A DNA stretch of 64,000 nt. It comes from Polaromonas sp. (lineage in GTDB: Bacteria; Pseudomonadota; Gammaproteobacteria; Burkholderiales; Burkholderiaceae_C). Below are positions 37,648-49,435 of this stretch, in pieces (positions within the stretch are counted from its first letter, which is position 1; each line of letters starts with the position of its first letter). Location: the NCBI RefSeq assembly GCF_030689685.1, contig NZ_JAUYEY010000021.1, forward strand, positions 62,001 through 126,000, read 5' to 3'. The position numbers were made by a program, and so were the translations under genes. The notes under the pieces were generated by a model, which saw nothing but the letters and a program-made list of their open reading frames with translations, was not told where the DNA came from and made no database searches.

Positions 37648-38463
37648 ATGGACAAACAAGGCCCCTTCATGCAGGACAAGATCAACGCGCTGATCGATGG
37701 CCAGTTGCCGGCAGACCAACAGGCCGAGGTGCTGGCACGGCTGACCAGTGACCCGGCCGCGCAGGACACCCACCAGGCCTGGCAGGCCCAGCGCGATGCT
37801 CTGCGCGCCCACTACAACCCGCTGCTCGACGAAGCGGTGCCCGACACCCTGCTGGCCGCTGCTACTCGCGTGCAACAGGGGCGTCAGCAATTGAACCAGT
37901 GGTGGCGCTGGGGTGGCATGGCGGCCGCGCTGATGCTGGCTTTTGGCGTGGGTTGGTTGTCGCATGGCCAACTTGACACGCAGGCCGGCCGGCAGATGGC
38001 GGGGGCCCCGGCGCTTTCGGCCCAGGCCTTTGTGCGCCAGGCCTCGCTTGCGCACGCGGTTTATTCCCCGGAAGTGCGCCATCCGGTAGAGGTGCCAGCC
38101 GCTCAGCAGGAGCATCTGGTGCAGTGGTTGTCCAAACGCCTGGGCAAACCCCTGAAGGTGCCGGTGCTGGCGACGCAAGGGTATGAGCTGGTCGGCGGCC
38201 GCTTGTTGCCCGGTGAAGCTGGGGCCCGTGCGCAATTCATGTTCCAGAATCCGGCGGGCGGGCGTGTCACGCTGTACTTGGGCGCGCTAGATGCCAATGC
38301 TGGAGCCTCAGCGGGCAGCAGCGAAACCGCTTTTCGCTACAGCGCCGACGGACCGGTGCCCTCGTTTTACTGGATGGACCAGGGCTTTGGTTATGCCTTG
38401 AGCGGCGCGGTGTCGCGCGACGAGCTGATGCAGCTAGCCGAGCTGGTGCACCAGCAGCGCTGA
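37648..38463 (+). CDS. Membrane anti-sigma factor
   Basis: A 271-residue protein. Residues 1-60 (KINALIDGQLPADQQAEVLA) form the short helical anti-sigma domain that would hold the ECF sigma at the membrane. One transmembrane helix lies at about 89-108 (GGMAAALMLAFGVGWL), and a periplasmic domain of about 150 residues follows (FYWMDQGFGYALSG near the end). It probably releases the sigma factor when the periplasmic part senses stress. An alternative ATG seven codons later is possible. It is convergent with the hydrolase-like gene by 9 bases. Confidence 0.88.
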   Translation: MDKQGPFMQDKINALIDGQLPADQQAEVLARLTSDPAAQDTHQAWQAQRDALRAHYNPLLDEAVPDTLLAAATRVQQGRQQLNQWWRWGGMAAALMLAFGVGWLSHGQLDTQAGRQMAGAPALSAQAFVRQASLAHAVYSPEVRHPVEVPAAQQEHLVQWLSKRLGKPLKVPVLATQGYELVGGRLLPGEAGARAQFMFQNPAGGRVTLYLGALDANAGASAGSSETAFRYSADGPVPSFYWMDQGFGYALSGAVSRDELMQLAELVHQQR

Positions 38464-38472
38464 TCTGCGGTT

Positions 38473-39600
38473 TTAAAGGTCGCGCAGCGGGTGCGTCTCG
38501 GCGGTCCAGGGACTGGCAAAAAACGCCTGGGTCATCGCCGGCTTGACGTCCTCGATACGCGCCGGGTTCCACTTCGGCGCGTAGTCTTTGTCGATGGCCA
38601 GCGCGCGTATGCCTTCGACGGTTTCACTGGCGGCACCGGAGTTCAGATGGAAGCAGTGATGCACGATGTCGCGCTCCATGCGCAGGTCGTCGGCCAGGCT
38701 CAGGGTCCTGGCGCGGCGGATCTGCTCCAGCGTGACATGGAGCATCAGCGGCGAGCGCTTGCGCAACAGGGCGCCTATTTTTCGGGCCGCTTCGTCGGGC
38801 GCGGCCTCCAGCGCATCCACCATGTGTTTCACCCGTGTGAGCGAAAAATATTGATCAAACTGGCCTCCAGCCCTTTCCGGACGGGCATAATTTGCTATTA
38901 AATCAGTAGCAATCCATGCGTCCACAGCGGCCGTTGAAACAAAAACCTGATCACCCAGTGTCTGCCACACGGCCGGCAAATCGGCGGCCGGCAGTTTGAG
39001 GTCGGCCAGCCCATAAGCCAGCGCCTCATCGCCGGTTATCACCACGCCGGTCAGCGCCAGGTACTCGCCGATGCTGCCGGGGCAACGGCTCAGGAAGTAA
39101 CCACCGCCGACATCGGGGAACAGGCCGATGTTGGTTTCCGGCATGGCGAGCTTGCTGCGCTCGGTGACAATACGCACCCGCGCACCCTGGCTCAAACCCA
39201 TGCCGCCGCCCATGACCACACCGTCCATGAAAGCGATGTAGGGCTTGGGGTAGTGGTGGATCAGGTGGTTAAGCTTGTATTCCTCGGTGAAAAAATCCTC
39301 GAGCGACGTGTCACCCGCCAGCGCCATCTGATGGAAAAAGCGAATGTCGCCGCCGGCCGAAAAACCGCCAAACAGCGCCTCGGGCGTGCCGGGTCGGCCG
39401 ACCTTGTTGGTTCCGCGTATCGCCACCGCCAGAATGGCCGGGTCGCCCTGCCAGGCCGTCAGCGCTGCAGCCAGCTCACGCACCATGGACAGCGACAGCG
39501 CATTGAGCGCCTTGGGCCGGTTCAGGGTGATGAAGGCGACCTGGCCGCGTACCTCGGTCAGCACGTCCCCCGTCGTTTTTAGCCGATATGTCTGGTTCAT
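38473..39600 (-). CDS. Enoyl-CoA hydratase/3-hydroxyisobutyryl-CoA hydrolase family protein
   Basis: A 375-residue crotonase-fold enzyme most like 3-hydroxyisobutyryl-CoA hydrolase of valine degradation. The oxyanion region is FSAGGDIRFF, a glycine-rich stretch is MDGVVMGGGMGLS, and the acidic pair lies in MPETNIGLFPDVGGGYFLS. Residues about 231-252 (ATDLIANYARPERAGGQFDQ) derive from a dispersed repeat. The ATG at 39600 overlaps the stop of the EamA gene (ATGA) with GGAG upstream; an ATG five codons earlier is possible. Confidence 0.9.
   Translation of the reverse strand: MNQTYRLKTTGDVLTEVRGQVAFITLNRPKALNALSLSMVRELAAALTAWQGDPAILAVAIRGTNKVGRPGTPEALFGGFSAGGDIRFFHQMALAGDTSLEDFFTEEYKLNHLIHHYPKPYIAFMDGVVMGGGMGLSQGARVRIVTERSKLAMPETNIGLFPDVGGGYFLSRCPGSIGEYLALTGVVITGDEALAYGLADLKLPAADLPAVWQTLGDQVFVSTAAVDAWIATDLIANYARPERAGGQFDQYFSLTRVKHMVDALEAAPDEAARKIGALLRKRSPLMLHVTLEQIRRARTLSLADDLRMERDIVHHCFHLNSGAASETVEGIRALAIDKDYAPKWNPARIEDVKPAMTQAFFASPWTAETHPLRDL
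38845..38911 (-). repeat. Dispersed repeat, family 1, inside the hydrolase-like gene
   Basis: Read with the gene: GCTACTGATTTAATAGCAAA, variable core, GAAAGGGCTGGAGGCCAGTT, TGATCAATATTTTT. The second half matches the acylase and ldcA copies almost exactly and is in the same frame (RAGGQFD). Confidence 0.78.
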
Positions 39601-40481
39601 GCTCTTTGTCTCCATCCCATCACTTCGTTAAGCACCAGTGCGGCTATGACCAGCAAGCCACCGCTGAGCACACTGGTGGCTGGCACCTCGCCGGCACCCA
39701 GCCAGGCCAGCAGGATGCCAAAAATAATTTCCAACAGCGCCAGCAACGCCATCTCGGGCGCTTTCAGCACGCGGGCGCAGATGACCGAGAGCACACAGGG
39801 AATGGCGAGCTGCACCAGCCCGAGCAATGCCAGCAAGCCCAGGTCCCGCCCGGTGGCGGCAAACGGAAAAGCCAGCGGCAAGGTCATCAGCGAGGAAATC
39901 GCCGCGCCCACCAGCACGGCCGGCACCAGGTCGATTTTTTCGCCATGCGCCTGGCTGCGCTGCACCACCGTCCAGTTCACGGCCGCAGCCATGGGCACCA
40001 GCAACGCCACCAGCGTGCCGGCGAACTGCCCCAAGCCGCCACCCAAGTTGATCTGGCTGCCATACATCCAGGCGATGCCCACCCCCGCCACGGCAATCGC
40101 CAACCAGGTACGCGGCGCGATACGGTGGCCGATAAAAACCCGTGCGATCAGCGCCGTCAGGAAAGGCCCGAGCGCCATCGTCACCAGCACGTTGGCCACG
40201 GTGGTCATGGTCAGCGCCAGCATGAAGGCGGTGAACATGATGCTCCAGCAAACGCCGGAGATCCACAGGAAGCGGCCTGCGTGGCGGATTTTGGTAAACA
40301 CCTGGCGCCCCTGAAACATCGGCAGGATCACCAGCAACGACAGCAAGGTAAAAAAGCTGCGCCAGAAAGTCACCTCAAAGCTGCGTGCCGATTCGAGGTG
40401 ACGCGTGACCACGCCGGCGATGGACCACATCAGCGTGATCGCGATCATGAGCAGTACGGCTTTGGAATGCGTGAGTTTCAT
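39597..40481 (-). CDS. EamA/DMT-family transporter
   Basis: A 294-residue inner-membrane protein with ten hydrophobic segments arranged as two EamA repeats (KAVLLMIAITLMWSIAGVVT, VAGVGIAWMYG, and a second set from about 150). Members export amino acids or other metabolites; the substrate here is unknown. It is translationally coupled to the downstream hydrolase-like gene by an ATGA overlap at 39597-39600. Confidence 0.9.
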   Translation of the reverse strand: MKLTHSKAVLLMIAITLMWSIAGVVTRHLESARSFEVTFWRSFFTLLSLLVILPMFQGRQVFTKIRHAGRFLWISGVCWSIMFTAFMLALTMTTVANVLVTMALGPFLTALIARVFIGHRIAPRTWLAIAVAGVGIAWMYGSQINLGGGLGQFAGTLVALLVPMAAAVNWTVVQRSQAHGEKIDLVPAVLVGAAISSLMTLPLAFPFAATGRDLGLLALLGLVQLAIPCVLSVICARVLKAPEMALLALLEIIFGILLAWLGAGEVPATSVLSGGLLVIAALVLNEVMGWRQRA

Positions 40482-40721
40482 GATGAAAGAAGTTCAGGCG
40501 ATCATGTTCTACACAATTAAAGGCCGCTGGAGCAAGAGCGCGTAGCGGTCTGATCAAACGTTCAGCTCAGTCGCCGCCCCGCCCGATCCAGTCCAGCAGG
40601 GGCCGCGGGACTGGCTTTGCCAGACCGCAGGCGCAGCGGCCCCTTTTTTCCTGTGCAAGGGGCAGGGAGTTGCCGCAGGCTCGCAGTGAGCGACCGTGGG
40701 GGCTTTACTCACCGTGGGGGC
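40482..40721. repeat. Intergenic region with long hairpin and short direct repeats
   Basis: GGGGCCGC and GCGGCCCC pair across a loop that itself contains CTGGC-ttt-GCCAG (about 40600-40644), followed on the plus strand by TTTTTT. It looks like a plus-strand terminator, but both flanking genes run on the minus strand. ACCGTGGGGGC occurs twice (40691 and 40708 regions), resembling the ends of the family 2 repeat. No gene is seen. Confidence 0.5.
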
Positions 40722-42545
<1,824 letters not shown>

Positions 42546-42578
42546 GGTTGGCTTTCTAAAAACTTCAAATCGGTGGGG

Positions 42579-43601
42579 CTAAGCCATCGCGGCGCTGGCC
42601 GCAGGGCTGGAGGAAACGGGTGAGACGGGGCGGCGGGCAGCCAGCATGTCCTGGATTTCAATCGGGCTGAGCAGGCGGCTCGGAATCAGTTCATCGGCGG
42701 TGACATGGGCCGAGCCCAAAAACGCCGCAGGATCCGTGGCGAACACCTGCACCAGCTCGGCATCAGGCCCCCACTGGCCGGCATTGCCGCGGCGGCGCAG
42801 GCCGCTGAGAAAACGCCCAGCATCATCGACGCCCAATGTGACAAGGGGATAACTGGCAACCAGCGACTGCACCGGCAGCAGGCAGGCTTCGCGCTCGGCC
42901 TCGCTCATGGCTTCCAGTGCCGGCAGGCTCACGCACTGGCTGTCGGTAAATCCACCGGTTTCCAGCCGCCGCAGCGCGCCAAGGTGGGCACCGCAGCCAA
43001 TGGCCTCTCCGATGTCTTCACCGAGTGTGCGGATGTAGGTGCCCTTGCTGCAGGATACTATGATTTTGATAGCTGCTTGCGCCCGTGGATCATGGGCTGG
43101 AGCCATATTTAGCGTATAAATGGTGATGTGGCGGGCGTCCCGCTCGACCTCCTGCCCCTTGCGCGCATATTCGTACAGCGCCTTGCCGTCTTTCTTGAGC
43201 GCCGAATACATGGGCGGCACCTGGGTCTGCGCACCCAGAAACCGCTGGGTCAGCTCTTCCAGCAGCGCGGGGGTAATGACGGGGACCGGGCGCGTTGCTA
43301 TCACCTCGCCTTCGGCATCGGCGGTGCTGGTTTTCTGGCCCAACAGCAGCACGGCTTCGTAGGTTTTGTCGGCGTCAAGCTGGATCTGGCTGAACTTGGT
43401 GGCCGCGCCGAAACACAGGGGCAACACGCCGGTGGCCAGCGGGTCCAGCGTGCCGGTGTGGCCGGCCTTGTCGGCGCGCAGCAGCCACTTGGCCTTTTGC
43501 AGCGCCTGGTTGCTCGACTGGCCCAGCGGCTTGTCGAGCAGCAACACGCCATGTACGGGACGTCGCTGTATTTTCTGGCGGTGAAGGGGTGTTTGCGGCA
43601 T
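42579..43601 (-). CDS. truB: tRNA pseudouridine-55 synthase
   Basis: A 340-residue enzyme making pseudouridine 55 in the T loop of tRNAs. The catalytic Asp53 lies in HTGTLDPLATG, and other family motifs (DKPLGQSSNQALQ, QVPPMYSALKKDGK, SCSKGTYIRTLGEDIG) are present. The start at 43601 (MPQTPLHRQ) is the first ATG before the conserved region; a longer frame upstream runs through a repeat and part of rbfA. Residues about 165-180 (NMAPAHDPRAQAAIKI) are encoded by a dispersed repeat between two conserved strands. Confidence 0.94.
   Translation of the reverse strand: MPQTPLHRQKIQRRPVHGVLLLDKPLGQSSNQALQKAKWLLRADKAGHTGTLDPLATGVLPLCFGAATKFSQIQLDADKTYEAVLLLGQKTSTADAEGEVIATRPVPVITPALLEELTQRFLGAQTQVPPMYSALKKDGKALYEYARKGQEVERDARHITIYTLNMAPAHDPRAQAAIKIIVSCSKGTYIRTLGEDIGEAIGCGAHLGALRRLETGGFTDSQCVSLPALEAMSEAEREACLLPVQSLVASYPLVTLGVDDAGRFLSGLRRRGNAGQWGPDAELVQVFATDPAAFLGSAHVTADELIPSRLLSPIEIQDMLAARRPVSPVSSSPAASAAMA
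43062..43120 (+). repeat. Dispersed repeat, family 1, inside truB
   Basis: TTTTGATAGCTGCTTGCGCC, core, ATGGGCTGGAGCCATATTTA. It matches the truncated copy at 26870 over the first half and lies in the orientation opposite to truB, yet remains open in the gene's frame. Confidence 0.75.
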
Positions 43602-43607
43602 AAACGT

Positions 43608-43678
43608 TTCGACAAGCTCAACGCGAACGGAAACAACCGTTCGCGGAAAGTACCGTTCACCCTGAGCCTGTCGAAGGG
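43608..43678. repeat. TTCGACAAGCTC-type palindromic repeat between rbfA and truB
   Basis: TTCGACAAGCTCAACGCGAA opens the element, CGCGAACGG-aaacaa-CCGTTCGCG forms a perfect stem, and CCGTTCACCCTGAGCCTGTC closes it. This type is widespread in proteobacteria. It fills most of the 89-base gap before truB and would form hairpins in the operon mRNA. Confidence 0.8.
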
Positions 43679-43690
43679 GAACGGTACGTT

Positions 43691-44059
43691 TCAGTCGTCC
43701 TGAGCGCGGGAGGAAACCGCCTTGGCAATCAAGGCGTTCATGTCGGCCGCACGCTCGGTGGTGCGGTCGAACTGAAAATGCAGCGTAGGCACCGTGTGGA
43801 TCATCAGCTTTTTGAACAGGCCGTTGCGCAGGAAACCTGCCGCCTGGTTCAGCGCGGTTTCGCACTCGGTCGGGTCGCCGATCAACACGCTGAAAAACAC
43901 CTTGGCATGCGCGTAATCGGCCGTGACCTCGACCGCCTGGATCGTGACCATGCCCACCCGCGGGTCCTTCAGCTCGCGCGCGATCAGCTCCGTCAGATCA
44001 CGCTGGATCTGATCGGCAACGCGAAAACCGCGGTTCGGGGTGGATGATTTTTTACGCAT
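43691..44059 (-). CDS. rbfA: 30S ribosome-binding factor RbfA
   Basis: A 122-residue KH-like protein for late 16S rRNA maturation. The family pattern is clear ([59 protein letters not shown]). It sits between infB and truB in the usual order, with full family length. The basic N-terminal [10 protein letters not shown] extension is typical of beta-proteobacteria. Confidence 0.96.
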   Translation of the reverse strand: MRKKSSTPNRGFRVADQIQRDLTELIARELKDPRVGMVTIQAVEVTADYAHAKVFFSVLIGDPTECETALNQAAGFLRNGLFKKLMIHTVPTLHFQFDRTTERAADMNALIAKAVSSRAQDD

Positions 44060-44120
44060 AACTCAATGAGCCTGCCGGTCGGCTGGCTGCCCTTTCGGCA
44101 GGCAGCCGGCCTTGCGGCGA

Positions 44121-47012
44121 TCAGACCTCCAGCGTCCTGGCCACTTCGCGGATTTCAAAGAACTCCAACATGTCGCCAACCTGGATGTCGTTGTAACCCT
44201 TGACGTTCAAGCCGCACTCAAAGCCTTCCTTGACTTCCTTGGCATCGTCCTTGAAACGCTTGAGCGAGTCGAGTTCACCGGTGAAGATGACCACGTTTTC
44301 GCGCAGCAGGCGCAGGCGCGCGGAGCGGCGGACCACACCGGCAGTGACCATACAGCCGGCAATCGAGCCGATCTTGCTGACCTTGAACACCTGGCGAATC
44401 TCGGCGGTACCGATGACTTCTTCCTTCTTGTCCGGCGTCAACATGCCCGACATCGCGGCGCGTAGCTCGTCCACAGCGTCGTAAATGATGTTGTAGTAAC
44501 GAATCTCAACACCGTTGTTTTCAGCCTGCTTGCGGGCCTGGGCATCGGCGCGGGTGTTGAAACCTATCACCACCGCCTTGGACGCGATTGCCAGGTTGAC
44601 GTCGGACTCGGAAATGCCACCGACACCGGAGTACACCAGTTGCACCTTGACCTCTTCGGTCGAGAGCTTGAGCAGCGACTGGGCCAGCGCTTCCTGCGAA
44701 CCCTGCACATCCGCCTTGATGATGATGGGCAACATCTTGACCTCGCCGGCGCCGATGTCAGAGAACATGTTCTCCAGCTTGGACGCCTGCTGTTTGGCCA
44801 GCTTGGTGTTGCGGAACTTGCCGGCACGGTAGGTGGAGATTTCGCGGGCCCGGCGCTCGTCGAGCATGACCATGAACGCGTCACCGGCCTGCGGCACTTC
44901 CGTCAGGCCCTGGATTTCCACCGGAATCGACGGGCCTGCGGTCTTGATCGGCTTGCCGTTTTCGTCGAGCATGGCGCGCACGCGGCCAAAGGTCGAACCG
45001 GCCAGCACCACGTCGCCAGCTTTCAGCGTGCCGGCCTGCACCAGTACGGTGGCGACCGGGCCGCGGCCCTTGTCGAGGCGGGCTTCAATCACCAGGCCCT
45101 TGGCCAGCGCATTGACCGGCGCACGCAGCTCCAGCACCTCGGCCTGCAGCAGCACTTGCTCCAGCAGCGCGTCGATGCCGGCGCCTGTGTGGGCAGACAC
45201 GCCAACAAAAGGCACATCGCCACCGAACTCTTCGGGAATCACTTCCTCAGTGACCAGTTCGCCCTTGACCCGTTCCATGTTGATGCAGGGCTTGTCAATC
45301 TTGTTGATCGCCACCACGATGGGCACGCCTGCCGCTTTCGCATGTTTGATGGCTTCCCGTGTCTGCGGCATCACGCCGTCGTCGGCCGCCACCACCAGGA
45401 TCACAATGTCGGTCGCCTGGGCGCCGCGGGCACGCATGGCGGTGAAGGCTTCGTGGCCCGGCGTGTCCAGGAAGGACACCATGCCGCGTGGGGTTTCCAC
45501 GTGGTAGGCGCCGATGTGCTGGGTGATGCCGCCGGCTTCGCCGGAGGCCACTTTAGCGGTGCGGATGTAATCGAGCAGCGAGGTCTTGCCGTGGTCGACG
45601 TGGCCCATGACGGTGACAACCGGCGCGCGCGGCAGCAGCTCGGCCTGCTGGCCCTGCACGTCTTCGTCGGCAAAAGCCTCCGGATCGTCCAGCGACGCGG
45701 TGACCGCCTTGTGGCCCATCTCTTCCACGACGATCATCGCGGTGTCCTGGTCCAGCGGCTGGTTGATGGTGACCATCTGGCCCAGCTTCATCAGGTGCTT
45801 GATCACCTCGGACGACTTGACGCTCATTTTGTGGGCGAGCTCGGCCACCGTGATGGTCTCTGGCACATGCACTTCAATGACTTTGAATTCAATCGGTGCC
45901 ACAAAGTTGGACTCGGAACGCGAATCGCGGTCCGGTGTGCGGCGGCCGCGCGGGCCACCCCGGAAGTTGCCACGGCCCGGCACCACAGGTGCGCCACGGG
46001 TCTTGATTTCGCTTTTTTTCTTGGCTGCGTCGTCTTTCCAGGTCGAAGACAGATTCTCCGACTTGACTTCCTTTTTGCCTGCGGCACCAGCGGCTGCGGG
46101 CGCACCTGCGGCCACCGGTTTGACGGCGCCCGGCACCACGGCCGGCTTGTGCAGCGTACCTTTGATGGCAGCCTTGGGGTCGACATGGGGCACCAGGACG
46201 CGTTTGGGCGCGTTCATCATGGCGCGAATGCCGGCGGCCTCGGCCTCGGCTTTTTTGCGGCGGTCCTGCAAGTCCTGCGCCTTGACGGCATCGGCCTGGA
46301 ATTCAGCGGTGGCTTTGGCTTTGGCTGCTGCCTGCACGGCGCTGGCTTGAGCCGCCTTGGCAGCCGCTTTTTCCGTCGCTGCCGCATCGTCGGCAGCGGG
46401 CACCTCGGCGGTCGCTGCTTTGGCAGCGGCTTTGCCTGCGGGCTTGGCCAGCTTGCTGGCAGCTTGGGCGCTGGCCTGTGCTGCCAGTTCTGCGGCCTCG
46501 CGCTCCTGCTGCTCGCGGGCCTGGTCCCTGGCGTCCTGCTCTTCGCGCAAGCGGCGTTTTTCTGACAGCTCTTCTTCCTGACGGCGCAGGAGCTCCGCAT
46601 GGCGGCTGGCTTCCTCCTCGCGGCGAACAAGTTCAGCCTCATCGATCTGCGGCAACTGAGGCGCTTCCGGCATGGCGACTGTGTCGTCAGCAGGCTGCTC
46701 TGAGCTCTCATCACGCTTGACGAAAGTACGCTTCTTGCGAACCTCGACCTGAATGGTGCGGGCACGGCCAGTGGCGTCCGCCTGCTTGATCTCGCTGGTG
46801 GACTTCTTGACCAGGGTGATTTTTTTGCGCTCGGCGCTGGCGGTGCCGTGGCTCGCCTGCAAATAACTCAGCAGCTTTTGCTTGTCGGACTCGGACAGGT
46901 GGTCATCGGCTTGCGCCTTGGCAACACCGGCACTGGTCAATTGCTCGATCAGTGTGGCGGTGGGTTTATTCAGTTCAGCTGCGAATTCAGCGACGGTAGT
47001 GGTACTGGACAT
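44121..47012 (-). CDS. infB: Translation initiation factor IF-2
   Basis: A 963-residue initiation factor. The N-terminal domain ([20 protein letters not shown]) is followed by a long Ala/Lys/Glu-rich linker (about 140-300) and the GTPase core with [28 protein letters not shown] and NKIDKP. Domains II to IV end in [18 protein letters not shown]. It recruits initiator tRNA to the 30S subunit. Position after nusA and before rbfA is the conserved order; the intergenic gap to rbfA is 61 bases. Confidence 0.97.
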   Translation of the reverse strand: MSSTTTVAEFAAELNKPTATLIEQLTSAGVAKAQADDHLSESDKQKLLSYLQASHGTASAERKKITLVKKSTSEIKQADATGRARTIQVEVRKKRTFVKRDESSEQPADDTVAMPEAPQLPQIDEAELVRREEEASRHAELLRRQEEELSEKRRLREEQDARDQAREQQEREAAELAAQASAQAASKLAKPAGKAAAKAATAEVPAADDAAATEKAAAKAAQASAVQAAAKAKATAEFQADAVKAQDLQDRRKKAEAEAAGIRAMMNAPKRVLVPHVDPKAAIKGTLHKPAVVPGAVKPVAAGAPAAAGAAGKKEVKSENLSSTWKDDAAKKKSEIKTRGAPVVPGRGNFRGGPRGRRTPDRDSRSESNFVAPIEFKVIEVHVPETITVAELAHKMSVKSSEVIKHLMKLGQMVTINQPLDQDTAMIVVEEMGHKAVTASLDDPEAFADEDVQGQQAELLPRAPVVTVMGHVDHGKTSLLDYIRTAKVASGEAGGITQHIGAYHVETPRGMVSFLDTPGHEAFTAMRARGAQATDIVILVVAADDGVMPQTREAIKHAKAAGVPIVVAINKIDKPCINMERVKGELVTEEVIPEEFGGDVPFVGVSAHTGAGIDALLEQVLLQAEVLELRAPVNALAKGLVIEARLDKGRGPVATVLVQAGTLKAGDVVLAGSTFGRVRAMLDENGKPIKTAGPSIPVEIQGLTEVPQAGDAFMVMLDERRAREISTYRAGKFRNTKLAKQQASKLENMFSDIGAGEVKMLPIIIKADVQGSQEALAQSLLKLSTEEVKVQLVYSGVGGISESDVNLAIASKAVVIGFNTRADAQARKQAENNGVEIRYYNIIYDAVDELRAAMSGMLTPDKKEEVIGTAEIRQVFKVSKIGSIAGCMVTAGVVRRSARLRLLRENVVIFTGELDSLKRFKDDAKEVKEGFECGLNVKGYNDIQVGDMLEFFEIREVARTLEV

Positions 47013-47039
47013 ATGTTTTTTTCCTGCTGGCCTCCATGA

Positions 47040-48581
47040 TCATTGCTCTTTGGGCGCGAGGTCTGCACTTGCAGGCTCAGCGGCAGCGGCAGGCTCGGCA
47101 GCTTCATCGGTGAACCAATGGGCGCGGGCGGTCATGATCAGGGCTTTGGCTTCGTCCTCGGACTGGCCGGTGATCTCGGTTAATTCATCGACCGCCAGAT
47201 CGGCCAGGTCGTCACGGGTGTTGACACCCGCCTCAGTCAGCTTGGCAATCAGCTCAGGGCTCAAGCCGTTCACGTCGCGCAGATTCTGCGAGACACCCTC
47301 GGCGTTTTCTTCCTTGGCGATTTCCATGGTCAGGAGGGCATCTTTGGCGCGTGTACGCAGCTCGTTGACAGTGTCCTCGTCGAAGGACTCGATCTCCAGC
47401 ATCTCCTGCAGCGGCACATAAGCCACTTCTTCAAGGCTGGTGAAGCCTTCGGAGATCAGGATGTCAGCGATTTCCTCGTCCACATCGAGTTTTTCCATGA
47501 ACAGCTTGCGGCTGGTATCGGTTTCCAGCGACTGCTTTTCAGCCGACTCGTCGGCCGTCATGATGTTGATCTTCCAGCCAGTCAGCTCGGCGGCCAGGCG
47601 CACGTTCTGGCCACCACGGCCGATGGAGATCGCGAGGTTTTCCTCATCGACCACCACGTCCATGGCGTGGCGCTCTTCATCGACCACGATGGACGACACA
47701 TTGGCCGGGGCCAGCGCACCAATCACAAACTGGGCAGGGTCTTCGCTCCACAGCACGATGTCGACACGTTCGCCAGCCAGCTCGTTGGTCACGCCGTTGA
47801 CGCGGGTGCCACGCACACCGACGCAGGTGCCAATCGGATCGACACGCTTGTCGTGCGACAACACGGCAATCTTGGCGCGCGAGCCCGGGTCGCGGGCGCA
47901 GGATTTGATCTCCAGCAGGCCTTGTTCAATCTCGGGCACTTCCTGGCGGAACAGCTCGATCATGTATTCGGGCGAGGTGCGCGACAGGATGATGGGCGCG
48001 CCCCGCAAGGTGGTGTCGACTTCCATGATCATGGCGCGGACGCGGTCGCCGGAGCGCAGGTTTTCTTTGGGGATCATGTCGCTGCGGCGCAGGCGGCCTT
48101 CAACACGGCCGGACTCGACAATGATGTCGCCCTTGTCCATGCGCTTGACGGTGCCGACAAAAATCTTGTCGCCGCGCGACATGAAGTCGTTGAGCAGCAT
48201 TTCGCGCTCGGCATCGCGGATTTTCTGCAGGATGACCTGCTTGGCCGCTTGCGCGCCAATGCGGCCAATGGGCAGGCTTTCGACCGGTTTTTCGATGAAG
48301 TCGCCCTCTTCGATGTCGGCGATCTCGTCGCGCGCATCGCTGACCAGCTCTTCGGCTTCGGGATTTTGCAGGCCGGCTTCGTCGGGAACGACCAGCCAGC
48401 GGCGGAAAGTTTCGTAGTTGCCACTGTCGCGGTCAACCGCAACGCGGATGTCCACTTCGCCCGCATACACCTTCTTGGTCGCGGAGGCGAGCGCGAGCTC
48501 GACCGCGCCGAAGACGACGTCACGTTCAACATTTTTCTCACGCGAGATGGCATCAACTAACATCAACAGTTCGCGATTCAT
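47040..48581 (-). CDS. nusA: Transcription termination/antitermination factor NusA
   Basis: A 513-residue factor. The N-terminal RNA polymerase-binding domain ([20 protein letters not shown]) leads into S1 (about 135-200), two KH domains ([20 protein letters not shown] in KH2) and two C-terminal acidic repeats ([40 protein letters not shown]). The ATG at 48581 gives the standard N-terminus, 22 bases after rimP. It modulates pausing, termination and rRNA antitermination. Confidence 0.97.
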   Translation of the reverse strand: MNRELLMLVDAISREKNVERDVVFGAVELALASATKKVYAGEVDIRVAVDRDSGNYETFRRWLVVPDEAGLQNPEAEELVSDARDEIADIEEGDFIEKPVESLPIGRIGAQAAKQVILQKIRDAEREMLLNDFMSRGDKIFVGTVKRMDKGDIIVESGRVEGRLRRSDMIPKENLRSGDRVRAMIMEVDTTLRGAPIILSRTSPEYMIELFRQEVPEIEQGLLEIKSCARDPGSRAKIAVLSHDKRVDPIGTCVGVRGTRVNGVTNELAGERVDIVLWSEDPAQFVIGALAPANVSSIVVDEERHAMDVVVDEENLAISIGRGGQNVRLAAELTGWKINIMTADESAEKQSLETDTSRKLFMEKLDVDEEIADILISEGFTSLEEVAYVPLQEMLEIESFDEDTVNELRTRAKDALLTMEIAKEENAEGVSQNLRDVNGLSPELIAKLTEAGVNTRDDLADLAVDELTEITGQSEDEAKALIMTARAHWFTDEAAEPAAAAEPASADLAPKEQ

Positions 48582-48603
48582 TTCACAAGCCTGCCTTTCC
48601 TTT

Positions 48604-49182
48604 TTATATCTCTGTTGCGGGCGGGCTTTTCGGCCGGCGCCCCTTGAAGTCAACCACAGGCGCCAACCGCGCCTGTGCAATCTCATCGAGTGTGAAACCC
48701 ATTGCCTGCAGCGGCGCGGGAACCCTGTTCTTGCTCACCTTCACGCCGGGTTTGACGGCGGGCTCTTCGCTCCAAACAATCTGCCAACCCGATGCCGCAC
48801 GCTCAAGCGTGCCGCGAAATTTCTTGCGGCTGGCCGCGATGCCTGATCCGGCCGCAGCCGCAGAACCGATCGCCGCCTTCAGCGTGATGTCTACCAGCTC
48901 GCCGGCAAACCGCACAAAATCCTTTTCACTGCGCAGCGGCCGGTCTATGCCCGGCGAGCTCACCTCAAGCCGGGAATAGGCCGCGCCTTCAACTTCGAGC
49001 ACAAACTGCAATTGGCGCGTGACCTTCTCGCAGTCTTCCGCATTGATGAACTGTTGGGGCACGCCTTCCACCTGCGGCTGGTCAATCGTCACACGCAGCA
49101 AACCACCGCTGGTACGCTCGATGTCCACCAGCTCGTAACCCAGTCCCGTGACGGTCTGCTCAATCGTTTCGTGTAAGGCCAT
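48604..49182 (-). CDS. rimP: Ribosome maturation factor RimP
   Basis: A 192-residue protein required for 30S maturation. Conserved segments are [40 protein letters not shown] and the C-terminal Sm-like strand region. It is slightly longer than the common 150-170 residues because of an insertion around residue 105-115 ([16 protein letters not shown]) and a basic tail. It is the first gene of the rimP-nusA-infB cluster; its promoter must lie in the 250-base gap upstream. Confidence 0.94.
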   Translation of the reverse strand: MALHETIEQTVTGLGYELVDIERTSGGLLRVTIDQPQVEGVPQQFINAEDCEKVTRQLQFVLEVEGAAYSRLEVSSPGIDRPLRSEKDFVRFAGELVDITLKAAIGSAAAAGSGIAASRKKFRGTLERAASGWQIVWSEEPAVKPGVKVSKNRVPAPLQAMGFTLDEIAQARLAPVVDFKGRRPKSPPATEI

Positions 49183-49242
49183 TCAGTGCTGATGTCGCTT
49201 TGCCGGCTTCTCAAAAAAATCAGTTTGCAAAAACAAACGCCC

Positions 49243-49270
49243 AAAAAAAATGGGCGGTGAAAACCCGCCC
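49243..49270 (-). terminator. Rho-independent terminator or leader hairpin upstream of rimP
   Basis: On the minus strand GGGCGG-gttttca-CCGCCC is followed by ATTTTTTTT. It lies about 165 bases past the yejF stop and 60 bases before rimP, so it may end the yej transcript or act as an attenuator in the rimP leader. The rest of the 49183-49435 gap shows no gene. Confidence 0.7.
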
Positions 49271-49435
49271 AGTTGGTCGTGAAGTGCATATTCTACCCCG
49301 ATGCGCCTGCCTGTGCAAGCAGTTTGCATGCCCGTAGCCAGTGACGGCCACTGTGGTGGCGGATCGGGCAAGAGAAATGATTAATTTGCTTTATCTGCTT
49401 TGGACGCGCAAATTCGCCAAAACTGATTTTTGCTA

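Noticed and set aside
43602..43865. An 88-residue N-terminal extension of TruB
   Set aside because: It runs through a palindromic repeat and antisense-like rbfA sequence; TruB begins normally at 43601.
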